Shown here in pieces: positions 54,827 to 64,000 of a stretch of 64,000 nt of DNA; positions within the stretch are counted from its first letter, which is position 1; each line of letters begins with the position of its first letter. The position numbers were made by a program, and so were the translations under genes. The stretch spans positions 53,403,087 through 53,467,086 of the forward strand of contig CM071570.1 in assembly GCA_036426205.1 (NCBI GenBank). The letters are read 5' to 3'. A model generated the notes under the pieces. It saw only the letters and a list, made by a program, of their open reading frames with translations, ran no database searches and had not been told where the DNA came from. The stretch is from Ascaphus truei (lineage: Eukaryota > Chordata > Amphibia > Anura > Ascaphidae).

Positions 54827-55134
54827 AGGTAAATGTAGAGAGAAAAACAAGGAGCACTGCAGCAAAAGAACTGGAGGCAGATCAAAAAGTTGAAAAATAA
54901 AAAAGATTTATTCAATATATCATGCCCATGAGAGAGCTAAAAAGCACTCTGACATGTTTCTCGCCGTCCTGGCGCTTTCTCAAAAAGTCTTGATAAAGCG
55001 CCAGGACGGCGAGAAACGCGGGCTTTTTAGCTCTCTCATGGGCACATATTGAATAAATCTTTTTTTTTCTTCATCTTTTTGATCTGCCTCCAGTTCTTTT
55101 GCTGCAGTGCTCCTTGTTTTTCTCTCATTTACCT
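54827..55134. repeat. 308-bp near-perfect palindrome
   Basis: Left arm 54827-54983 and right arm 54990-55134 are inverted copies with only a few differences, and the loop is 6 nt (AAAGTC). Both arms hold AAACAAGGAGCACTGCAGCA, GGAGGCAGATCAAAAAG and AGCGCCAGGACGGCGAGAAA. The centre is a decayed hammerhead-type motif present on both strands (TTGATAAAG / TTGAGAAAG, CGCC-GGCG stem, GAAAC). Confidence 0.85.
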
Positions 55135-55740
55135 TGGACTCCAGTGACGGGATGCACGCCAGGATGAATACATAAACAGCTGTCCGTGAGTACTAATGGA
55201 TTTTTCCAGTTGTTGGCTTACTGCCTATGGAAGACACACGGAATTGACCTAGAGTAGCTGGTTGTTATTTGACTCCACGGGTTTCCTCTTTATTGTGGGA
55301 TACCCATTGGCTTCTATTCCAGTGCTTTAGCTATTTGGTCATTCATACAGCTTATGATTACATTGCATCCTACAAGTTATTACAAAAAGGATCTAGACGA
55401 TGTTCATTTGATGTTTTGGACTTTAATAAATTCCTGTTGCACAACAGGGGGATTAGTTTCTCCTTTACATATTGTCATTTAATACCTATAATACACCACT
55501 GTGTCTTCTGTTTCTTCCATATCTGTAATCATTAACTGAGTCTATGCGCCGGAGGACATCTTTTTTCCTGCAAGTGTAGTGTAGGAGAGCAGCAGCACTT
55601 CCTCTTATGTGACAGAGGGAAAAGAGTCAAGGAAGGCAGGAAGAGGAGGTGTAGAATATAAGATAATTGTATTCCTTTATTTTTTTTTCATTTATGCGCA
55701 CCCTATGCAGGGACAAACCACTGTGACATACCATTTTATA
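55135..55740. other. Spacer
   Basis: No feature recognised. Confidence 0.3.
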
Positions 55741-55815
55741 ATACAAAAGCATCAGATTCAGACAACAGAGAAATAAATACCTGCCCCAGAGAGCTTACAA
55801 AATAAGGGGTATTTT
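55741..55815 (-). repeat. Dispersed repeat tail
   Basis: AATAAATACCTGCCCCAGAGAGCTTACAA-type text related to the repeat end at 13421-13443 and to the sequence at the window's right edge. Confidence 0.4.
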
Positions 55816-57062
55816 AGGAGACTTAAAGAGACAGCAAATGAGTTATTGCAGTAGTAATCCTGTCTGTACTTCTTTTTCTCCCACTCTCTGCTCCATTTTG
55901 CTATAACCAAGACTTGGCTCTCTCAGTCTGACTCTGCACTGGAGTGTTCCCTGTCTTATGTGTCATTTCTCACACACTCTGCGCACTTAGGGCAGGGGTG
56001 GAGGTGTGGAGCGCCTCCTCTCCGGAATCTGCCATTACCGGACACTTCCTTTAACTCCCTCTCTTTGTTTTCCTTCATTCGAGGCTTACACTGTCCAGCT
56101 TTTCTCCCCTCTCCCTCTCCAGGTGGCTGTTGGGACAAAAACAGGCAGTAGGGCTGCTAAAAATAAAGGACATGCCCATCCTGCTGTCCATTCTTGTCAC
56201 TGTTTCTCTGGATAAGAAAAACGTGTGAGAGAAAAGAAAGTACCCCAATTATTCACACTTCATTATAATTTATTTACACAAAATCCTGTTCAGAAAGCAA
56301 AAGAAAATAATGTACAAAAATATTGCAAGGTTCAAGAACATATATAAGAGCAATCTGTCCTGCACTGTTAATGACCAGTGTAGTAATGTTAGCATAATAC
56401 TTAAGTGTATAGTCTGGTAGGCCTACTCGGCGAAGTGCAGCTGACAAGTGCATCCCTTCTGTGCTTTGGAAAAGTTCCTTGGCTCCACAGAGGTGTGATG
56501 CACTTGCCTATATTTTCCTATGCTGTGGAGGCCCCATGTTTGTGCATGTAGGCCTCCATTTCTGGGCTGTTTTCCAGGACTTTGGAAAGTGAGGCTCAAA
56601 GGCCTGTGTCCAGGGAGGGTTTAGTACAAAGGGCACCCGCTGGGATTGCACATGAACAAAAAGTGGAGCTGTTTTCTTCACCGCCAAAGCGGCACTGTCT
56701 CATCCTCATGGAACTCCGGCTAGAATGAACATAGCTGGCAATGGCAGCCGTAGGCGTTCCTCTAGTTGGTCTATCTGTATCTCCCGCTCACTTTGAAATC
56801 ACGATCTGCAAACGGCCAGACCACTCCCCATCCCCTGTGGAAGATTTATTCGTACTTACCCACGATGCTCTTATTGGTTGAGCATCGTTCTTCCATGAAT
56901 TCAAAGGGGAAATGATATATGCAAGGATACTCCAGAGGTCCAAGCAGTCCGTGGTTAGTCTCGGTGAAGCAGAGACTAGCTGGAAATACAGCCAGTCAGT
57001 GATCAGAAGCATTTTAATCCACAGAGATGATCTGATTTGTGGGAGACATCCCCAGTAAGCTG
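55816..57062. other. Spacer, GC-moderate
   Basis: Includes a pyrimidine tract ending in AG at 56101-56121 and a GGTAAGTA string on the minus strand near 56855. These resemble splice signals, but I see no supporting exon. The stretch 56400-57050 looks repeat-like but was not identified. Confidence 0.3.
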
Positions 57063-57252
57063 ACTTTATTTATTTATTTATTTATAAAATATTTTACCAG
57101 GAAGTAATACATTGAGAGTTACCTCTCGTTTTCAAGTATGTCCAGGGCACAGAGTTAAGCCAAATAATACATGTTTACAAATACAGTTACATAAATGAGC
57201 AGGGTATACATTATATACAAGACATTGCGTGCACAGTTAAAGATAATATATA

Positions 57253-58978
57253 TTATGGGTGTATGAAACAGTTACAGACCAGATTAAAATGTGTGACAGC
57301 TTTAGATTTGAAAGAACTTAAACTGGTGGTGGATGTAAGAGTCTCTGGTAGGTTGCTCCAGTTTTGGGGTGCACGGTAAGAGAAGAAGGAGCGGCCGGAT
57401 ACTTTGTTGAGCCTTGGGACCATGAACAGTCTTTTGGAGTCTGATCTCAGGTGATAGGTGCTGCATGTGGTAGGGGTGAGGAGCTTGTTCAGGTAGCTTG
57501 TTAGCTTGCCCATAAAGAATTTGAAGGCAAGACAGGAAAGGTGAACTTTGTGCCTAGACTCGAGTGATGACCAATCTAGTTCTTTGAGCATTTCGCAGTG
57601 ATGTGTGTTATAGTTGCATTGGAGAACAAAACGACAAATTGAATTGTAGAGGGTGTCAAGTTTGCTAAGGTGGGTTTGAGGTGCTGAGCCACATACTAGG
57701 TCTCCATAGTCAATAATTGGTATTAGCATCTGCTGTGCGATACGTTTTCTGACCAGGAGACTTAGGGAGGATTTGTTCCTGTAAAGTACCCCTAGTTTGG
57801 CATAGGTCATGGTTGTCAGGGTATCAATGTGCATCCCGAATGTTAAGTGGGAGACTAACCATATGTCCAGGTATTTCAAACTAGTAACAGGAGTTAGGGT
57901 GGTGTTAGTGTTGGTTCTAATCTGGAGCTCAGTCGCTGGAAGCTTTAAAAATTTAGTCTTGGTCCCAAATACCATTGTTACAGTCTTGTCAGTGTTTAAA
58001 AACAGTTTGTTTTGGGAAATCCCGTTTTCGAGTCTCAAAAAGTCAGACTGAAGTATGTGTTGAAGGTCAGAGAGGCTATGGCTGTGTGCATATAGGATTG
58101 TGTCATCTGCATACATGTGTATTGAGGCTTCCTGACAAGCTGTGGGAAGATCATTGATGAACACTGAGAAGAGTAGGGGCCCCAGAACAGAGCCTTGCGG
58201 GACGCCACAGGTGATATCCAGGGGGTTAGAGTTAGAGCCAGAGATGGACACATGTTGGGATCTACCTGATAGGTAGGACTGAAACCAGTTTAAAGCATGC
58301 TTCCCTATTCCAGAGCTCTGGAGTTTGTTAAGCAGGATAGCATGATCAACAGTATCAAAAGCCTTTGCAAAATCTAGGAATACTGCACCAGTGAGTTGAT
58401 CCCGTTCCATTCCACACTGGATTTTATTGCAAACTTTTAGCAGGGTAGTTACGGTAGAGTGTTTGGGGCGAAAGTCAGATTGGAATTGGCTAGGGAAATT
58501 TGTCTTGTTATAGTAATCGCTTAATTGGCAGTGGACACATTTTTCCATGACTTTGGATAGGATTGGGAGAAGGGAGATTGGCCTGTAGTTTGAGACAGTG
58601 TTTTTGTCCCCACTTTTGAAGATTCGGACAACTCTGGCAGCTTTCCAGGTCTTAGGGATATGGCCTGCAGACAGGATAGAGTTGACTATAGAAGCAATTG
58701 GTTTGGCAATTGCTGGGGCACCAAGTCTTAGAAACCTAGATTGTAGTAAGTCAGGTCCACATTGGCTGCTTAGTTTTAATTTGAGAAGCGCTTGTGTAAT
58801 ATCCTCTTCGGATACTGGGCCAAATTGAAAATTGTGGGCAGTATTGGGAGGGGGTGGGGCTATAGGGGCACTCCCAGGATGAGATTCAGGTTTGTGGTTT
58901 GGGTTGCATTTCGCTAATAAGTTAGTAGCACACCCCACAAAGTAATCATTGAATGCATTTGCAATGTCGGTGAGGTTT
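57253..58978 (-). pseudogene. Rex1-like reverse transcriptase
   Basis: An open frame of about 561 codons plus some upstream (IANAFNDYFVGCATNLLAK). RT motifs in order: SNYRPISLLPILSKVMEK, FLDFAKAFDTVDHAIL, SGVPQGSVLGPLLF-type (CGVPQGSVLGPLLFSVF), the catalytic YADDTIL, and the C-terminal APQNWSNLPETLTS. Both catalytic aspartates are intact and there are no stops. A one-base frameshift near 58990 separates it from the linker frame, and the 5' part of the element is disrupted, so the whole protein cannot be made. There is no independent start codon. Confidence 0.88.
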
Positions 58979-58979
58979 A

Positions 58980-59204
58980 TCAGAGTAATATCTTAGTGAT
59001 ATTATTTGGCTGTTGATGGTTAGAAGGCTGGAATATGTTGTTGATAACCTTCCAGAAGTTAGCTGGGTTTGATATGTTCTGGAGGAGATTGTCAGAGTAA
59101 TATTGTGCTTTTGCATGCCTTGTTTGCCTTGTGCACATGTTCCGCAGGCATCTGTAGTGATTGAGATCCTTGGTAGTGCCAGTTACTTTGTGGCTTTTCC
59201 ACAA
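58980..59204 (-). pseudogene. Rex1-like linker between endonuclease and RT
   Basis: The frame reads LWKSHKVTGTTKDLNHYRCL-like text then ANFWKVINNIFQPSNHQQPN, standard for the basic linker after the endonuclease in CR1-group LINEs. It is out of frame with the RT. Confidence 0.75.
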
Positions 59205-59420
59205 GGCATCCCTGAACTGGTAGAGTGCTATAAGGTCAGGTGTAACCCATGGAAGGTGGGCACCCCGTACCCTTATTCTGCGTAGTGGAGCATGAGTATC
59301 ACACAGTTTTAAGAACTCGGATTGGAACTAGTCGAGCGCAGAATCAGGGTCAGGAATTAAATCGATTCTGTGCCAAGGGCAGTTGGTAAGGTCAACCAGA
59401 AACTGTTGTGGGTTAAAGTT

Positions 59421-59630
59421 TCAAAATATTCTAGTGAGGAGAACTTTAGAGCTTGATTGGGGCGGTTTAATTTTCTTTACACAATACACTATTGCATGGT
59501 CACTGAAAATGTCAGGAAGGATGCCAGAGGATTGGATTCTGCTGGGATTTGAGGAGAGAATCCAGTCAAGCAAGGAATGGTTGTGCAATTTCAGGTTTGT
59601 CCGTGTGGGTTGTGAAATGAGTTGCGATAG
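59421..59630 (-). pseudogene. Rex1-like endonuclease, C-terminal part
   Basis: Contains QPTRTNLKLHNHSLLDWILS and ILPDIFSDHAIVYC. The D-H pair belongs to the conserved catalytic SDH motif of the apurinic-type endonuclease. The frame is cut at 59631 by the inserted LTR; the upstream part, with LVLGDSNFNWLDP, resumes beyond 60107. Confidence 0.8.
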
Positions 59631-60102
59631 TGTTCCAGGGTACATGCAACTACACACGTGGGTTTCTTAACAAGGCTTTTTTATTTAGCCTTAAAAGATA
59701 TACAGCACACAAAACAAAAATAGCTTTTCATCAGCAACAAAAGAAAATGGCTTTTCTTCCGCAAACCAAACAAAACAGTTTCTCTTTAGCAGACAGTCTA
59801 TAAATCAGGCAGTTACCCTTTTCCTATGCAGGGGACAGACAGTTCACAATTCAACTACCTTGCTACTCAGACTTTGTTTCAGGAATCTCTTTAGCAATCT
59901 CTTTAGCAGCTTACTCCTCACTCCTCCACAGCCAGGCTCCATGTGTCTACAGCCTGGGTTTTAACACACCTTGATTAGGCAGCTGGGATCCAACTAATTG
60001 TCCTGAGGTTCCCAGCTGAAGTTAACCTAGTCAGTGCTGCACTGCAGACTACACATAGGTTTTCCAGGCATATAACTGGTGGCTTTTATTTACCCTGTCA
60101 CA
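59631..60102 (-). mobile_element. Solo LTR inside Rex1-like LINE
   Basis: Flanked by the 5-bp duplication GATAG (59626-59630 and 60103-60107). Bounded TGTTCCAGGG...CCCTGTCACA on the plus strand. A polyadenylation-like AATAAA on the minus strand near 59680 suggests minus orientation (TGTGACAGGG...GGAACA). 472 bp, no internal genes. Confidence 0.85.
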
Positions 60103-60427
60103 GATAGGTTAAGTGATTTGATTTGTGTGTGGATTTTGTGGTTTTTAGGGTCAAGCCAATTGAAGTTGGAATCCCCAAGAACTAGCAGCTCACTCTTCTC
60201 ATTCAGAGAGGAAATGGAGCCAAGAAACTGGGTGAGATTGTAGGGGGGCGGTAGATGCCAGCTAGCAAGATGGGCTTAGAAAAGGGGAGGCAGATTCTGC
60301 CAACTAGGATTTCAAAAGAGGTTGGGCTTGGGGGGCAATTTAACAGTGTAAATTGTAAGGTGTCTGCAATATAAAATAACACCCCTCCTCCTCTCTTTGA
60401 CCTATCTCTCCTAGAAATGGAGTATCC

Positions 60428-60703
60428 CTAAATGGCAATATGTGCATCAGGGGTTTTAGGGGTTAGCCATGTTTCTGTAAGAACGATGGCTTTTGGTTTA
60501 TGCATAAGGCACCATGCCCTTAGTTCATCCAGTTTGGGCAGTAGACTCCGGATATTTATATGGGCGACAGATAGCCCTTTTTGGAATTTGAAGGGGGTAT
60601 TCTCAGGGGTATGGGACAGAGTTGAAGTGGGAGGGCCTGGGTTATATTCAATATCACCTGCTAAAGAGAGTAATAGTATGAGTACTTTGGCGGCACCCAG
60701 CAC
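60428..60703 (-). pseudogene. Rex1-like endonuclease N-terminus with 2A-like peptide
   Basis: The frame begins with a hydrophobic stretch (VLILLLSLA), then GDIEYNPGP, then GLSVAHINIRSLLPKLDELR and AIVLTETWLTP, the first strand and the ET catalytic motif of the endonuclease. GDIEYNPGP fits the 2A consensus D-V/I-E-x-N-P-G-P, which makes the ribosome skip a peptide bond; 2A-like sequences at this position are known in some CR1-group LINEs. The frame opens right after an in-frame TAG and has no ATG before the 2A, so the start lies in lost sequence. Confidence 0.75.
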
Positions 60704-60843
60704 CTAGTGAGATAGAAGTCCCCTGTTAACCACCATAGTTTCTGTAACTAATTGGGGTGAGTGCTTTACAGCATTTTTTCTGTGTTTTAACTGTGGCTAT
60801 TCTTATGATATTCCCTGTTGGCTCTTGCCAGAATAAACCCCTT
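60704..60843. other. Spacer
   Basis: Short unrecognised DNA between the LINE and an LTR-like segment. Confidence 0.3.
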
Positions 60844-61284
60844 TGTCACAGGGAGTGACTGTGCGGCTGGAGTCCAGTACTTGGGACAGGCTAGCAGATG
60901 GGCAGGTAGTGGTGGTTTGTGGATAGGCAGCATGCAGGCAGCAATGTCAGGAATAAGCCAGAGTCAAGGAAAAGTGGGAAACAATGAAGTTAAGTTCCGA
61001 ATAGGGTCTTCAACACAGAGCGAGCGACAGCACCAGTTATGGCAGAGAGCTTGATCAGAGAAGTAAACCTCAATAATCGGGCAGGGAGCAACAGGAAGGG
61101 GAGGGTTATAAAGGCCTGGCTGAGGAAAAGGAATAGGTTTTGGAAATTAGTCAATCAGCAGCCTTCAGAAAGCTCTCTGCAGACGACAGCAGCACGTAAA
61201 CAGCAGTTCAGGTTGCAGATGGCAGAACCCCAGACTGGGAAGGAAAAGACCAGTGTTCAAGGCCCACCAAGGACATCCCTGACA
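60844..61284 (-). mobile_element. LTR-like sequence, minus strand
   Basis: Minus strand starts TGTCAGGGATGTCC (61284) and ends CCCTGTGACA (60844). It contains CCTTTATAACCCTCCCC-type promoter-like text near 61104-61120. Similar to 42890-43330. No clear target duplication. Confidence 0.5.
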
Positions 61285-61329
61285 CCATGTTTATTTAATC
61301 CCTTACTCTGCCTTGTGCTATGATCCCTG

Positions 61330-62020
61330 TGTAAGCTTTCTGGTCTCCTATCGCACACCTACCTCTACTCATCCCCCTTCTGTGTTTCTCTCTGACTTTG
61401 AATCCTGTCTCTCTTTCTTTCTCTCCTCCAACTCCTCTTCTCTTTTCCTTGTGTACTTCAACTGCCATATTGATGAGACCTTTCTCCGCTTTCTCTAACC
61501 TCTTCTTTTAGCCTTCACAATGTACTACAGCCAGCACCCACAAGGATGGTCACTATCTCGATCTGGTTTTCACAAAAAACTGTTCTCTGATTTCTATATT
61601 TCCCCTTTTGCTGTCTCTGACCATCACCTCATCTAATTCTCTATTGTCATTCCTCTTCTTCACCTCCATCCACTCCTCATTTCTGACCTGCGTTAATCTG
61701 CTGGCTCTTGACTTCACTTTATGCTTTTCCTGCTCTTCTCTCTGCTCTTCTACAAACTCTGACAACCTGGTCATGAACTGCAACTTTGCTCTATCTGCCT
61801 CTCAATCTACGTGCCCCTCTTTTTCTCTGCCACTCTCACCCTTCTAACCCCAAAGCTTTGCTAAACTGCCACAAATGCATGCTCCGCTCCCACATTCACT
61901 CCTCTGAACACCTCGGTAGGAAATGTCATACTCTCGCTTACTTCCATAACAAATGTTTCCTATCCTATTTCAACTCTGCCCCCTCCCAGGCTTTGACTAC
62001 AAAGAGAAATAGAAAGGCCA
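61330..62020 (+). pseudogene. L2-like LINE endonuclease fragment
   Basis: The plus strand encodes VYFNCHIDE near 61453, then THKDGHYLDLVFTKNCSLIS (61536-61595), and, after a frameshift, SPFAVSDHHLI. This is the C-terminal half of an apurinic-type endonuclease of an L2-like LINE, where the H-D and SDH motifs take part in catalysis. The following 350 bp are linker-like with many stops (HIHSSEHLGRKCH). Truncated at both ends; no RT. Confidence 0.7.
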
Positions 62021-63917
62021 TGTTGCAGGTATGGAGGAACTTCATAATATACAGAAACGGATGGGGAAATAAGATGTTGGTATCAACGTTTGTGGTTAAA
62101 ACTATATATACCAGGCACCAGGATATGTGTTTGTGGAAAACAGGCTTTACATGTACTGTAATGTGCTTGTGTGAGAAGAGACTAAACATGGCTATGGTGC
62201 TGTAATCTGTCTTCAAACATTTTTATACTGTAACTTACTCACAGCTGTGCTTTTACTTCCAGTGACCACAGTAAATATTATGCTTTATGCTTAGCATAGG
62301 CTGAAATTACATCACTATCTGATTTTTATGAATAAACTACTGACCATAGATGGGTTTTGTGTAAGTGCTATTTTGCTGTATTTTTAAACCATTATAAATG
62401 TCAGCACTGATGTAAGAAGACTAGTTTGATATTGAATGTGACAAGACAAAATTAAATTGTCTGCCAGATGGTAAATTCTATGCTTAATGTTTTCTTTCTT
62501 GTATAACAGTATTATTTCCATATTAAATATGTGTGGTAATAATATATTAAAATATCTGTATAATTTTAGTACATTTTATCCAAATGCAACAATTTTCATA
62601 TGATGTGGCTGATAAGGCTGTCTAAGCAGCCGCGTTTAATGAAACCTTTGTTCCTACAGGTTATTTCACCTGTGTTTTGCATCTTGTAGACTTTGATACA
62701 CCAACCCTAATGTCATGGGAAAAGTTGCCTCATTTTGGAGCGAGGTTGAATTCCAATACTGTACAGTAGTTTTGGAATGAATTTTTAAGTTAAAAAGGGA
62801 ACAGCGGTATTAGAATTTTTTTCTGGAGCCTTGATTTCTTTTTAGAAATGGAATCAAACGTTTCTGCTTTCCCTTCTCTTTTTCTTATTGTGCAGTTTGT
62901 GGAGGAATTAAATCACTACTAGTGCGCACAAGGTCAGAGTAGGAGCATTTAATGTTTCAAACAGTGCTGAGCTAACATGTTGGTGAATTAAAACCAATTT
63001 GTTAGAGAGGGGGAGGAAAGAAGGCTTTCCCAGAGTGAGTTATCTTCCATTCATCTTGTATCAAGTGAGCAAAGATTACAGATGGTTAAAGGCAAGCTGC
63101 CAACCAGGATTTATGTTCTTATATCAAGATTGAAGTACAATAGGTGGCTTGTCAACAGGGGGGAATGTATTTTTTATTTTGTTTAATGTATTGGTGTTGC
63201 AAAAAGGATTGTTAGGAGCAGGATATAATAAGAAAAATGAATATGGGAACTAATTAACTGGAGGAGAATTACTTATAAATAAAATAAAGGATTTGTTCAT
63301 ATGTTGTGCCAGCCTTGTGTTTCCAGTTAAATTCCGGATATCAACCGAATTCGTTCATTCTAATGTGAGTGTTTTTTTTTTTTTTGTATATATAGATATG
63401 AAAGGGAAAAATAACATGCATTTATTACAAGTCTTTTTGAATGCAATCACTATTAATAAAATAAACGATGACATGTATGTTCCAGATAAACTGTTGGTTT
63501 CCAACCACTTGGCAAATGTTTTCTGTGGATATTGAAAGAATGGCAATTTTGTGACTCTCCTTTTCTATGGCAACTGAGTTAAATGTTCCAAGTTAATGAG
63601 GTCTGGTGCTTAAATAGAAAAAAAGACGGCAAGGGGTTTACCACTTTAGCAGTATCTTAGAGCAATTGTTTATTCAGTCCTCTGTGCAGACAAAAAACAG
63701 CCACAACATTCTAGGGTGGGGGACAAACACTTAGTCAGCTGAAAGGACACTACAAGTGGATGTTTTCAATTTTCCTGTGAGTGTGCCTAGGCAATCTCTT
63801 CTATGTTTGTATAGATCTGGTGTTTCCCATAAAAATCCCCAGCAACTCATACATTGATGCATAAAAACATGTGTGACCATATGAATTTTGGGCATATATG
63901 GCATTATAGCCATCGGC
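62021..63917. other. Long AT-rich spacer
   Basis: About 1.9 kb with no repeat recognised and no coding. It may be single-copy intronic or intergenic DNA. A T run lies at 63371-63384. Confidence 0.3.
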
Positions 63918-64000
63918 TCCTTGTGACCTTGGGCAAGTCACTTTATCTCCCAGTGCCCCAGGTGCCATAAACATAGATTGTAAGCTCTACGGGGCAGGGA
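63918..64000 (+). repeat. SINE, cut by window edge
   Basis: Reads CCTTGTGACCTTGGGCAAGT and CACTTTATCTCCCAGTGCCC, then AGATTGTAAGCTCTACGGGG. The phrase CTTGGGCAAGTCACT is typical of tRNA-derived CORE/MIR-like SINEs. It continues beyond the window. Confidence 0.65.

Larger units (their letters stand above)
57063..60703 (-). mobile_element. Rex1-like LINE, nearly complete coding, interrupted by LTR
   Basis: Minus-strand non-LTR retrotransposon. The 3' end is a (TATT)n tail at 57063-57085, followed on the minus strand by coding for the RT, a linker and the endonuclease. A solo LTR splits the endonuclease at 59631-60102. The 3' phrase AAAATATTTTACCAGGAAGT is common in frog genomes next to such elements. 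The subfamily (Rex1 versus another CR1-group clade) is my judgement from the RT text, not from alignment. Confidence 0.75.

Noticed and set aside
56845..56870. Minus-strand 5' splice site (GGTAAGTA) of a host exon
   Set aside because: The upstream 74-codon frame has no recognisable domain or partner acceptor; a chance match is likely.
1..64000. CRISPR array, operon or phage system
   Set aside because: The window is clearly vertebrate-type repetitive DNA; the tandem arrays have no spacers.

Overview
This window looks like intergenic or intronic DNA from an amphibian, most likely a frog. It is eukaryotic, repeat-rich, has no operons and no intact host gene that I can recognise. The mix of transposons supports this: L1/Tx1-like, CR1, Rex1-like and L2-like LINEs, DIRS-type elements with a LAP2alpha-like gag, Penelope-like remnants with hammerhead-type motifs, hAT MITEs, TTAA-flanked MITEs and solo LTRs. 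Almost every long reading frame belongs to a retroelement. The species cannot be named from sequence alone.

Layout. 1-3.2 kb: a minus-strand DIRS relic carrying an insertion with a 15-bp duplication. 3.5-5.7 kb: four MITEs. 6.5-14 kb: a nested L1 complex, with a younger minus-strand L1/Tx1 element inserted into an older one that also carries a short repeat. 14.2-16.3 kb: a GC-rich minisatellite and a second DIRS relic. 16.4-19.1 kb: a hAT MITE, a CR1 piece, a polypurine tract and a well-formed hammerhead ribozyme candidate. 19.5-20 kb: a non-repetitive GC-rich patch with a perfect RFX X-box and CCAAT boxes, the only candidate host promoter. 21-25 kb: LTR-like sequence and two Penelope-type hammerhead elements. 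25.5-33.9 kb: CR1 pieces on both strands, a GC-rich hairpin element, a large foldback element and a solo LTR with a perfect 5-bp duplication. 35-39.7 kb: another foldback, another hammerhead motif, a 49-bp tandem array grown inside a hAT MITE (with an assembly gap), and an LTR with duplicated halves. 39.9-41.5 kb: a 5'-truncated L1 with a 377-codon open frame. 42-55 kb: LTRs, several foldback elements, a Penelope protein relic and a 308-bp near-perfect palindrome. 57-62 kb: a Rex1-like LINE with a 2A-like peptide and a solo LTR in its endonuclease, then an L2-like fragment. 62-64 kb: mostly unannotated DNA and the start of a SINE.

The recurring theme is self-folding RNA and DNA. About ten places share a hammerhead-type layout of CUGANGA(A), a hairpin, then GAAA, usually in the arms or loops of inverted-repeat elements. 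The copy at 18547-18626 has a complete canonical catalytic core and a three-part complementary stem I. A Penelope-like coding relic near 52.2 kb fits this family as the source. All structural claims come from reading by eye. No alignment, folding or database search was run.
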